From Phycisphaerales bacterium (GTDB lineage: Bacteria > Planctomycetota > Phycisphaerae > Phycisphaerales > UBA1924), in the NCBI GenBank assembly GCA_015492715.1, contig WGEO01000145.1, forward strand, positions 1 through 41,188: 41,188 bases of DNA, in the 5' to 3' direction. The position numbers were made by a program, and so were the translations under genes. This document shows, piece after piece, positions 18,311 to 27,093 of this stretch (position 1 is its first letter; the number at the start of each line of letters is the position of its first letter). The notes under the pieces are model-generated. The model was not told the DNA's origin and did not search any database. It saw only the letters and a list, made by a program, of their open reading frames with translations.

Positions 18311-19093
18311 ATGATGAGATGGCACACATCGATGCTGATAGCGCAGATCACGCCCGAGGCCGGCTCGGCGGCAGCTGGATCGAGCACGCTCTGGGAGCTT
18401 GCCCTCAAGGGCGGGCCCATGATGATCCCCATCGCTCTGTGCTCGCTGGTGGCGCTGGCGGTGGTGCTGGAGCGACTGCTGACGCTGCGCACGCGGGCGG
18501 TGATCCCGCCCTCGTTCATGCCCGGTCTCAAGAAGATTCTGCGCGAGCATCCGGGCGATCGTGAGCGGGCGCTGGCGTACTGCGCCAAGAGCCGGAGTCC
18601 GATTGCGCGGATCTGTGCGGCGGCGATCGAACGGCCCGGACGATCGCTCGAGACGATCGAGAAGCGGATCACGGAGGCCGGCGAGCACGAGATCCTGCGT
18701 CTGCGCAAGTATCTCCGCTCGCTGAGTGTGATCGCCGCGGTCTCGCCGCTGCTCGGGCTCACAGGGACGATCTTCGGCATGATCCGGGCATTCCAGACGG
18801 TGGCGTTCAACGCGGATGCGATGGGCAAGACGGAGCAGCTTGCCACGGGGATCTACGAGGCGATGGTGACGACGGCGGCCGGTCTGCTGGTCGCGATCCC
18901 GGCCCTGATCTTCTACAACCTGATCGCTGCGAGGATCGACCGTCTCGTGGCGCAGATGGACCGCGCGAGCATCGCCTTTGCCGAGGATTTCTACGAGAGC
19001 CAGCAGCAGGGATCATCGCAGCGACCGGTGGCGGTTGCCAGCGCATTTCTGGCGGGCGAGGACGACGGGCTTGCGTCGGCGGAGGTGAGTTAG
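18311..19093 (+). CDS. MotA/TolQ/ExbB family proton channel protein
   Basis: GGPMMIPIALCSLVALAVVLERLLTL, IAAVSPLLGLTGTIFGMIRAFQTV, GIYEAMVTTAAGLLVAIPALIFYNL: canonical ExbB/TolQ signature. Confidence 0.94.
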   Translation: MMRWHTSMLIAQITPEAGSAAAGSSTLWELALKGGPMMIPIALCSLVALAVVLERLLTLRTRAVIPPSFMPGLKKILREHPGDRERALAYCAKSRSPIARICAAAIERPGRSLETIEKRITEAGEHEILRLRKYLRSLSVIAAVSPLLGLTGTIFGMIRAFQTVAFNADAMGKTEQLATGIYEAMVTTAAGLLVAIPALIFYNLIAARIDRLVAQMDRASIAFAEDFYESQQQGSSQRPVAVASAFLAGEDDGLASAEVS

Positions 19094-19507
19094 ATGTTTC
19101 TGAAACGCCAGCTCGACGAGGCATCGCCGCAGATCGATCTGACGCCGGTGATCGACATCGTCTTCCTGCTTCTGATCTTCTTTCTGGTGGCGACGACCTT
19201 CGCGCAGCAGGAGCGGGAGATGAAGATCGTGCTGCCGGAGGCGGCAAGTGCGGGGCCGATCTCCGCCGTGCTCCGTGAGATCGTGATCAATGTCGACGCG
19301 GAGGGGCAGGTCATCGTCGCGGGTCGGGTTCTCAGCGACGACGATCTGCGCGCGCTCGTGCGCGATGCGCTGGCGCAGAATCCACAGCAGAAGGTGACCG
19401 TGCGTGGGGATCAGTCCGTCCATTACGGGCGGATCGCCCAGGTGCTGGATATCTGCCGGCAGGAGGGGGTGGGCGAGCCGTTCCTCGACACGGTTCCCAT
19501 CCGGTAG
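19094..19507 (+). CDS. ExbD/TolR family biopolymer transport protein
   Basis: PQIDLTPVIDIVFLLLIFFLVATTFAQQEREMKIVLPEA: single TM with Asp. Starts directly after the ExbB stop. Confidence 0.94.
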   Translation: MFLKRQLDEASPQIDLTPVIDIVFLLLIFFLVATTFAQQEREMKIVLPEAASAGPISAVLREIVINVDAEGQVIVAGRVLSDDDLRALVRDALAQNPQQKVTVRGDQSVHYGRIAQVLDICRQEGVGEPFLDTVPIR

Positions 19508-19511
19508 GCTC

Positions 19512-22500
19512 ATGCGACGCGTGCTCCGCTCCATCCTGCTCGTGGCTGCGCTTGCTGTGCTGCTCGGCGGCGCTGCGTTCGTGATCGAGCACGAGACGAG
19601 CGCGGGCGGCACCTATCTCAGCGACGATCGGGGGATCCATGTCCCGGCTTCGGATGCGCCGATGCGCCGGATTCTGTGGTCGCCGGCGGTGGGGCTGGGG
19701 GACACCATCAACAGCGCCGCGGACGAGTACGAGCCGTATCTCAGCCCGGACGGGAATCTCCTGCTCTTCGTGCGTGGGCGTCCGGGAGGCTCGGCGGACA
19801 TCTATGCAAGCAGACGCACGCACGGGGGGTGGGCGCCTCCCGTGCGTCTGGAAATCTCCAGCGACGCACACGACGAACTGGGGCCCTGCCTGAGCCCCGA
19901 CGGAACGACGCTCTACTTTGCGTCGGATCGCCCGGGTGGAGCGGGGGGATACGACCTCTGGGCGTGCGACATCGACGCGTCGCTGCGGTGCGGCAACCCG
20001 CGGAACCTGGGTGACCGTGTCAATACACCGTTCGACGAACGCAAGCCGACGATCTCGCCCGATGGCGCCCTGCTTGTCTTTGCATCGAACCGGGTGGAAC
20101 GGGCGTCAGGCGAGGAGGCATGGACGGCGACGCTTCGCGAGCAGGTTCGGAATCCCGACTCCGACCTGTATGCCGGCACGCTGACGGCGGGCGGGATCAG
20201 TGCGGTGCGTGCGATCGAGGCGCTCAGCACGGATGCTCGTGAGGGGGCGCCGGCGTTCAGTCCGGGCGGCGACTTTCTGTACTTCGCCTCGGATCGGGAT
20301 GGGGATTTGGATATCTATCGCGTGCGGCTGACGCCGGGCGATGGTGTGTTCTCGATCCGGCACGCGATCGAGCGGGTCGAGGCACCGATCAGCGGTCCGT
20401 CGCGCGATCTGGACCCGACCATTGCGCACCTCGGCTTTGCGCTGGTGTTCAGCAGTGATCGTTCGCGGGCAGGGGCCACGGACGATGCCTCGGTGGACTT
20501 CGACCTCTATCTCAGTACGGCGCGTGAGGTCTATGCGTCGGTGGAGACGATGCCCATCGACTGGGCATCGATGCTCGGCACGGCCCTCGTCTGGCTGTTG
20601 TGGCTGCTTCTTCTGCTGCTCCTCGTCTTGCTGCTGGTGCGACTGCTTCGGCGGGTCGAGTTGCGCGAGCGGTATCGGAGGCTGAGTCTGCTCGCCCGCT
20701 GCCTGCTCGTGTCGATGCTGGTGCATCTGCTGTTGCTGGCTGCGGTGGGGGCATGGAGGCTGGGCACGGCGCTGGGGGACGCGATGGACCGGTCCGGTGC
20801 AGCGCGGGTGGCGATCATGAGTCGTGATGGGACGACCGACCTTGCGAGCCAGATCCGTGGGCGTCTGACGAGCGTTGCGGTTCGTCCGCTGGCGCTGGCG
20901 ACCAATGCGCCGATGCCCGCTCTCGCATCGATCGAGCCGCTCGAGATCCGGGCCATGCCGGGGGACACTCGGGCGCATGCTGATGCGATGGTGCATCTGC
21001 CGGCGCAGGAGGCCATGCCGGGCCAAACGCCGCGCGTCGAAGATGGTCTCTCGGATGAACAGGAGATTCGACCGCCGGTTCCCGATGCCCCCGTTCCTTC
21101 GGTCGCGGGCGACGAGCCGACGGTGCGGGTCGGGGGCCACTCGGCGCAGGGAGCACAGGATGCACTCCCGAAGCCGCTGGACGAGCCTGCGCCTGTGGAG
21201 CCCGTGCCCAATGAGCCATCGGCGATCTCGCTGGCTCCACTGGTCGAGGCGGTCGCGGACGGGCGCATACGCGATGATGATGTCGTGCCGGCGGCGCCGG
21301 ATGCCGTGGATGCGTCGCACCCGATCGCCCTTGGGACGCCGGTGGCGCATCGGCGACAGCTGGAAGACGATGCGGGGCTGCTGGTGCGTGCACCGGAAGC
21401 GGCGGTCGATGCGCCCGAGATCGTCGAGGAGGTGCGCGTCCGGAAGGTCGCTCTTGCGCCGTCGGTCACGGTCGTTCCGGATGGAGATGTCGCATGGTCG
21501 GCGGGGTCCGTTGGAGCAGAGGCGTGTGTGGGCATCGACACGACTCGTCAGGTGCTGATGGAGATGCCGGCCAATGACATGCCTCGGATCGAGACGCCAT
21601 CGCAGGTTCCCCAAGAGGCATCGAGTGAGGGGACCCTGACGATCCGCCCGACGCCCGGGAATGCCCTGCAGCCGGCGGAAACGCCCTCGCCGGTATCCCT
21701 GCCCGTCCAGTCCGCGGGGGCACATGCCAGTGTCATCAGGCTCACGGAGATACCGGTTGCCCTGCACGCCGCCACGGTGCAGGGCCATGGCGGGCCCGTG
21801 CGGGAGACGGCACTCGAGCCCGAGGTCGTCGAAGGGCTGGATATCAGCGTTGGTATGCCGAGGGAACCGGCTGATGCCGATCCGACGGAAGAGCGTGAGC
21901 ACGACTTGGAGATCCGGATCGCGGCGGGTGGAATCGGTTCCGTGCCCGTCTCGCCGGACGGCTTGTGTCGAACCGCACGCGTCGATGCGATACCCGTCGC
22001 GAGCCAAGTCAACGGGGTGCCGCGGGCAGTCGCCGGTGTCGCGGATGCCCGTCCGGCGCCAGACCTTTCCCGTCCGGGAATCGAAGGCGCCGTCTTGCCC
22101 ATGGTGATATCCGACCACTCTGCCTTGCCGGCGTCGCCTGAGGATGACGCGAGGATGGCGATGGGGCATGCCGAGGAGCGATCCCTGGTGGTTGCGCCCA
22201 GTATGGACACCGATGTGAGGCCCGTTCCCGCGCATGAAGCGGCGGCGTTCGAGACGGTGATCACGCACAGCGCTCCGCAGATGTCGGAGCTCGTGGAGAT
22301 GGCCGTGGGCAGCACGCCGGGGGAGGCCGAAGCGTCTGCACGGCGTCCCGTGTCGTCGAGTCTGGAGCCGATCATCGAGGATGTCTCGCTCGGGCTGCCC
22401 ACGCCGGGTGAGGTGGCGGCTCCTGCCCATGCTCTGGCCCAGCGTTCGCCCGAGGTTCGCCGTGAGTTGCTGGAGGATCTGGGCGGCAGCGAGCTGACGG

Positions 22501-24149
22501 AGTTGGGAGTCGAGCTTGCATTGGACTGGCTGGCGCGACATCAGATGCCCGACGGCTCGTGGTCGGGGCATGACTACGACGCACTGTGCGGGTCATGCGA
22601 CGGGGCGTCGCGTGAGGACGAGCCGGTGGCCCTGACGGCGCTGAGCACCCTGGCGTTCCTGGGCGCCGACTTCACGCACCGGACGCCGAGTCCGTATCGG
22701 CGGGCGGTCGCAGATGCGCTGGACTGGCTGGTCGAGCGGCAGGGTGAGGATGGGGATCTCTCGGGCGTCGGCGATATCCACGCCCATGCCATCGCCACGC
22801 TTGCTCTTGGCGAGGCGCTCCAGATGACCCAGGACAGATCGCTGCGTGATCCGCTGGCCCGAGCGGTCGCCTATATCGAGACCTACCACGCGTCCACCCC
22901 GGATCCGTGGAAGGCGAAGGCTCCCGACGAGCCGGTGCTGGCGTGGCAGGTCATGGCGCTGATCAGCGCCAGGCGAGCGGGTATCGAGATTCCAGACACC
23001 ATCCTCGATGCGGCCCGTGATCGACTGGACGACCTGGTCATTGCGGGCACGCGGGGCGTCTATGCACCCCGACCGGGGGTGCGCCCGACGCGGATCGCGA
23101 CGGCGGAGGGCGCCTTTGCCCGGCGTCTGCTGGGATATGCCCGCCAGGATCGATCGCTCGAAGAGTCCGCGAGGGTGCTTGCGCGAGACAACATCGAGTG
23201 GGACGAGGCGAACTCCACGACCGAGTGGTCCATGACGACGCTCGCACTCTTCCAGCACCAAGGGCCGCTGTGGGCGGCGTGGAACACGGAACTCGTCGAG
23301 ACGCTCCTGAGCCATCAGGAGACCGGCGGACGGCAGGCGGGGTCGTGGGAACCTCGGGATGAGCGATCGGCGATCAACGGGCGCGTGCATCAGACCGCGA
23401 TGGGGGCGCTGATGCTGGAGACCTATTACCGCTATCTGCCGGGCTTCATGGACGATGAGGCGGTCGATCGGGGCGTCGTGCGTGGGCGGGTGCTCGATGC
23501 GGAAACCGCTATGCCGCTGAGCGGGGCGCTCGTGCGTCTGGATCTTGCCGGGCGGGCGCCACTCGTTGCGGTCACCCGTGACGACGGAAGATACACGCTC
23601 CGCCCGGGGGCGGTGCCCGAGCATGTGGCGCTGACGGCGACGCGTCGGGGATACGAGCCCGCGTCGGTGAGCATCCCGACCCAGCGGCTCGCTTCGGGCA
23701 TCGTCGAGCGGGATATCCGTCTCTCGCGTGAGTCGCTGGGCGAGGTCGCCCTCGAGCGACAGCCCCGGGTACATCATCTGGGGAACAACGAGTTCACGGG
23801 GCGGATCAACAGCCAGTTCCAGCGACGCTCGGAGGGCCTCGTGTTTCGAGCGACATTCACGCTGACACGCGAGCAGATCGAACAGGCTGCCCCGATCGTC
23901 TATCTTCGCCTGCTCGCCAAGGGTGCCCAGGCTCCCAATCCGGTGCGGATCAACGGACACCGCCTCGCCCGTCGTCTGACGGACTCCCCGCGAGACGGGA
24001 GCTTCGGGGAGTGGACAGGACGGATCGAGCGTGCGTGGCTCATCGAGGGCGAGAACACCCTCGAGATCCGGAGTGTGCGCGGCGAGGCGGACCTCGACGA
24101 CTTCGAGTTCGTCAATATCCGCCTGTTCCTGCAGCCCGACGGTTCCTGA
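19512..24149 (+). CDS. giant envelope protein: N-terminal TM, PD40/TolB-like beta-propeller repeats, TM hairpin with TonB/TolA-like SxxxH helix, long linker, terpenoid-cyclase-like toroid, carboxypeptidase-regulatory-like domain, C-terminal beta domain
   Basis: LSPDGTTLYFASDRPGGAGGYDLWACD, FSPGGDFLYFASDRDGDLDIYRV; LVWLLWLLLLLLLVLLLV and LLVSMLVHLLLLAAVGAW helices; LALDWLARHQMPDGSWSG and ALDWLVERQGEDGDLSG toroid repeats; VRGRVLDAETAMPLSGALVRLDLAGRAPLVAVTRDDGRYTL. Start ATG 19512, 4 bp after exbD-like stop. Confidence 0.86.
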   Translation: MRRVLRSILLVAALAVLLGGAAFVIEHETSAGGTYLSDDRGIHVPASDAPMRRILWSPAVGLGDTINSAADEYEPYLSPDGNLLLFVRGRPGGSADIYASRRTHGGWAPPVRLEISSDAHDELGPCLSPDGTTLYFASDRPGGAGGYDLWACDIDASLRCGNPRNLGDRVNTPFDERKPTISPDGALLVFASNRVERASGEEAWTATLREQVRNPDSDLYAGTLTAGGISAVRAIEALSTDAREGAPAFSPGGDFLYFASDRDGDLDIYRVRLTPGDGVFSIRHAIERVEAPISGPSRDLDPTIAHLGFALVFSSDRSRAGATDDASVDFDLYLSTAREVYASVETMPIDWASMLGTALVWLLWLLLLLLLVLLLVRLLRRVELRERYRRLSLLARCLLVSMLVHLLLLAAVGAWRLGTALGDAMDRSGAARVAIMSRDGTTDLASQIRGRLTSVAVRPLALATNAPMPALASIEPLEIRAMPGDTRAHADAMVHLPAQEAMPGQTPRVEDGLSDEQEIRPPVPDAPVPSVAGDEPTVRVGGHSAQGAQDALPKPLDEPAPVEPVPNEPSAISLAPLVEAVADGRIRDDDVVPAAPDAVDASHPIALGTPVAHRRQLEDDAGLLVRAPEAAVDAPEIVEEVRVRKVALAPSVTVVPDGDVAWSAGSVGAEACVGIDTTRQVLMEMPANDMPRIETPSQVPQEASSEGTLTIRPTPGNALQPAETPSPVSLPVQSAGAHASVIRLTEIPVALHAATVQGHGGPVRETALEPEVVEGLDISVGMPREPADADPTEEREHDLEIRIAAGGIGSVPVSPDGLCRTARVDAIPVASQVNGVPRAVAGVADARPAPDLSRPGIEGAVLPMVISDHSALPASPEDDARMAMGHAEERSLVVAPSMDTDVRPVPAHEAAAFETVITHSAPQMSELVEMAVGSTPGEAEASARRPVSSSLEPIIEDVSLGLPTPGEVAAPAHALAQRSPEVRRELLEDLGGSELTELGVELALDWLARHQMPDGSWSGHDYDALCGSCDGASREDEPVALTALSTLAFLGADFTHRTPSPYRRAVADALDWLVERQGEDGDLSGVGDIHAHAIATLALGEALQMTQDRSLRDPLARAVAYIETYHASTPDPWKAKAPDEPVLAWQVMALISARRAGIEIPDTILDAARDRLDDLVIAGTRGVYAPRPGVRPTRIATAEGAFARRLLGYARQDRSLEESARVLARDNIEWDEANSTTEWSMTTLALFQHQGPLWAAWNTELVETLLSHQETGGRQAGSWEPRDERSAINGRVHQTAMGALMLETYYRYLPGFMDDEAVDRGVVRGRVLDAETAMPLSGALVRLDLAGRAPLVAVTRDDGRYTLRPGAVPEHVALTATRRGYEPASVSIPTQRLASGIVERDIRLSRESLGEVALERQPRVHHLGNNEFTGRINSQFQRRSEGLVFRATFTLTREQIEQAAPIVYLRLLAKGAQAPNPVRINGHRLARRLTDSPRDGSFGEWTGRIERAWLIEGENTLEIRSVRGEADLDDFEFVNIRLFLQPDGS

Positions 24150-24241
24150 TCCGGCTGGTTTGGCGGTCCCGTGCATCCGATGACAGTCGCACCGCTAGAA
24201 CCAGTGGTCGTTCAGGAGCCCAAGGAAACCCGGGGAAAACC

Positions 24242-26950
24242 ATGAGATACCTGCAGCGTGTCGCCATCGCGTGTGTTGTCTCGGCCTGTGGTGCTGCGAT
24301 GGCGGCGCCCCAGCCGTTTGAAAAGGTCGGGGCGGGATTCGAGCCCGTCGTGTCCACCAGCGATGGGACCCGCCCGCTCTGGAATGTCTATCGCAAGGGC
24401 GAGCAGCTGCTCGCGGAGATCCCCGGCTCGAAGATCGGCAAGCGCTTCTTTGTCGTACCCACGGTCGCAGGGGGCGACCCGCAGGCCGGCGTGTACTCGA
24501 TCTGGCACAACCGGGTCGGGCGACCGTCGATGCAGCTGTACTGGAAGAAGATCGGGGACAATCTGGCGCTGATCGAGCCGAACCTGCGCGTGCGCAGCCA
24601 GGGCGACGCCGAGTCCAGGGCGGCGACGAAGCGCGTGTACACCGATCGTGTCGTCCTGACCGTGCCGATCGTGGCGCGCGGCCCCAATGGCGGGCATGTG
24701 ATCGACCTGGATCATCTCTTCCTGCGTCAGTCCGGGGCCTTCTTCGGCGGGTTTCTTCGTGGGGCCAAGACCGAGCTCGCCGAGATCAAGTCCGCCAAGG
24801 CGTTTCCGTACAATATCGAGGTGACGATCGAGGTTCCGCGAGCCGACGGTCGGATCGTGCAGGTGCACTATTCCATCGGCACGCCCCCGCCCAGCCGGGG
24901 CTTCAAGCCCCGGATCGCGGACCGGCGCGTCGGGTTCTTCTATACGGACTTTGTCGACCGATCGAAGAACGACGGCGAGAGCCAGAAGATCCGCTATGCC
25001 AACCGCTGGAATCTGGAGAAGCGCGACAAGAATCTGAAACTCAGCCCGCCCAAGCAGCCCATCGTGTACTACATCGAGCACACAACCCCCGTGCGCTATC
25101 GCAAGTGGGTGCGCGAGGGCATTCTCGCATGGAACAAGGCGTTCGAGCAGGTCGGGATCACCGGCGCGATCGAGGTCCGCCAGCAGGACGCCCAGACCGG
25201 CGCGTACATGGACATCGATCCGGAGGACATCCGCTACAGCTTCGTGCGATGGACGAACTCGCACATGGGCTTCGCGATCGGGCCCGTGCATGTGCACCCG
25301 GAGACGGGCGAGATCTACGAGGCCGACATCGTGATGGACGAGGTCTTCATCTCCGGCTGGGCGCAGGATCACGAGACGAGCCAGCTGGCGACGGAGGCGA
25401 TGCGGGCCTTCGACGCCGAGACCGTGGCCTGGTTCGAGGACCATCCGGAGTGGGACCCGAGGTACCGCTTGGCGCTCCCGGGCGATCGCGCACGCGTGCT
25501 CGCGTATCTTGAGGCCCGACGCAGCGGGCGGCAGTGGGAGGGCGAGGTTCCGCCCACCATGGCGCCGCGTGTCTGGCAGGAAGTGGATCCGGAGATCGCG
25601 GCACGCGGCGGTCTCTGCAACGCGCTCTTCGAGCTCAACACCCAGATTGCGCGCACACGGACGGCCCTGGATGCCGGCGTGCTCGATCTGCCCATCGGCG
25701 AGGACACCCAGCTGCTGGACGGGCTGCCCGAGGACTTCGTCGGCCCGCTCCTGCGTGCGGTCATCATGCACGAGGTCGGGCACACGATGGGCCTGACGCA
25801 CAACTGGAAGGGGTCCACGCTCTATAGCTACGAGGAGATGAACTCCGAAGATGTGGCCCACAAGAAGCCACACAGCACCAGCGTCATGGACTATCAGCCC
25901 ATCAACATCGTGGCGACGGACGGCGACCTGGTCCAGGGCGACTGGGACATGATCGACATCGGCCCCTATGACATGTGGGCGATCCGCTGGGGGTACGCGC
26001 CCAAGGGAGCCGACGAGATCGCCCGCGAAGCGCCGCGGCGTGAGCATGCGTTCAGTTCTGACGAGGGCCAGCAGGGGCCGGACCCGCACGCGAAGGTGTG
26101 GGACCTGGGTGAGAACAGCCTCGATTATGCGGACAACCAGCTCCGCCTTGCCGATCGCATCCGGGGCAAGATCCTGACCGAGGTGGTCAAGGACAACGAC
26201 TCCTGGCAGAAGGCACGCAAGGCATGGACGCAGACCCTGGGCATGCAGATGGGAGCGATCCGGACGGCCTCGGCTTGGATCGGGGGAGCACACACCAACA
26301 AGTTCCACAAGGGCGATGAGGGCGCGCCGCCGCCCATTCGCCCGGTCGCGGTCGATCGTCAGCGCCGCGCGCTGCACCTGATCTGCGAGAGCGCATTCGA
26401 TGAGAAGGCGTTCGGGCTGAGCCCGGAACTCCTCGCAAGCCTCGGCACGGAGCAGTGGTGGGACGAGAACGGCAATGATCCGCAGGACTGGCCCGTGCAC
26501 GACCAGATCCTCGGGATGCAGGCCTCGGCCATCAGCATGCTGCTGAACCCGACCCGCCTTCGTCGAATCCTCGATAACGAGCAGCGCACGCCCGCGGGAG
26601 AGGATGCCCTGACCGTGCCCGAGGTGCTCGACGCGATGCGCCGGAGCATCTGGGAGGTGCCGCCTCCGGACGGGGCGGTCACGAACCGCAATCCTCGGAT
26701 CTCCAGTTTCTCACGGAATCTGCAGCGCGAGCACCTCAACCGCCTGATCGATCTTGCCACGGGCATGCGCTGGCCCGGGGCGAGCGCACCAACCATCCAG
26801 ACGCTCGCACGCCAGGAACTCCGTCGGATCCACGAGATCCTCGACGGATTCCAGGGCGGGGATCTGGACGATTACACGCGGGCACACCTCGCCGACGCCC
26901 GCGAACGGATCGACAAGGCGCTCGACGCCGCGTACATCCGCGCCGACTGA
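24242..26950 (+). CDS. secreted zinc-dependent metalloprotease (DUF5117/DUF4953-like)
   Basis: Signal peptide [40 protein letters not shown] (HExxHxxGxxH); [10 protein letters not shown] downstream Met-turn-like segment. Confidence 0.9.
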   Translation: MRYLQRVAIACVVSACGAAMAAPQPFEKVGAGFEPVVSTSDGTRPLWNVYRKGEQLLAEIPGSKIGKRFFVVPTVAGGDPQAGVYSIWHNRVGRPSMQLYWKKIGDNLALIEPNLRVRSQGDAESRAATKRVYTDRVVLTVPIVARGPNGGHVIDLDHLFLRQSGAFFGGFLRGAKTELAEIKSAKAFPYNIEVTIEVPRADGRIVQVHYSIGTPPPSRGFKPRIADRRVGFFYTDFVDRSKNDGESQKIRYANRWNLEKRDKNLKLSPPKQPIVYYIEHTTPVRYRKWVREGILAWNKAFEQVGITGAIEVRQQDAQTGAYMDIDPEDIRYSFVRWTNSHMGFAIGPVHVHPETGEIYEADIVMDEVFISGWAQDHETSQLATEAMRAFDAETVAWFEDHPEWDPRYRLALPGDRARVLAYLEARRSGRQWEGEVPPTMAPRVWQEVDPEIAARGGLCNALFELNTQIARTRTALDAGVLDLPIGEDTQLLDGLPEDFVGPLLRAVIMHEVGHTMGLTHNWKGSTLYSYEEMNSEDVAHKKPHSTSVMDYQPINIVATDGDLVQGDWDMIDIGPYDMWAIRWGYAPKGADEIAREAPRREHAFSSDEGQQGPDPHAKVWDLGENSLDYADNQLRLADRIRGKILTEVVKDNDSWQKARKAWTQTLGMQMGAIRTASAWIGGAHTNKFHKGDEGAPPPIRPVAVDRQRRALHLICESAFDEKAFGLSPELLASLGTEQWWDENGNDPQDWPVHDQILGMQASAISMLLNPTRLRRILDNEQRTPAGEDALTVPEVLDAMRRSIWEVPPPDGAVTNRNPRISSFSRNLQREHLNRLIDLATGMRWPGASAPTIQTLARQELRRIHEILDGFQGGDLDDYTRAHLADARERIDKALDAAYIRAD

Positions 26951-26967
26951 GCACGGGGTCCGGCCCC

Positions 26968-27029
26968 TGCACGAGACCTCTGCGAGGGTCCCTCTCCACG
27001 GTCGGGAGGGACCCTCTTTCTCTCGTGCA
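26968..27029 (+). terminator. nested hairpin, candidate intrinsic terminator or structured leader
   Basis: Inner 11-bp perfect stem GAGGGTCCCTC (26984-26994) / GAGGGACCCTC (27006-27016) followed by TTTCTCTC; outer 9-bp perfect stem TGCACGAGA (26968-26976) / TCTCGTGCA (27021-27029). Confidence 0.75.
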
Positions 27030-27093
27030 CTGCAAGTCCGCGGTTCGCGCGGCTTGTGTCTTGCCGCTACGCTTGCCCCTTCGAGGACGCGCC

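Noticed and set aside
20574-20660. Leu-rich CTG/CTT run as a possible microsatellite
   Set aside because: Explained by a transmembrane helix (LLWLLLLLLLVLLLV).
20106-22571. 821-aa antisense ORF over the giant ORF's linker
   Set aside because: The sense frame continues between recognisable domains on both sides; the antisense product is Arg/His-rich and matches no family.
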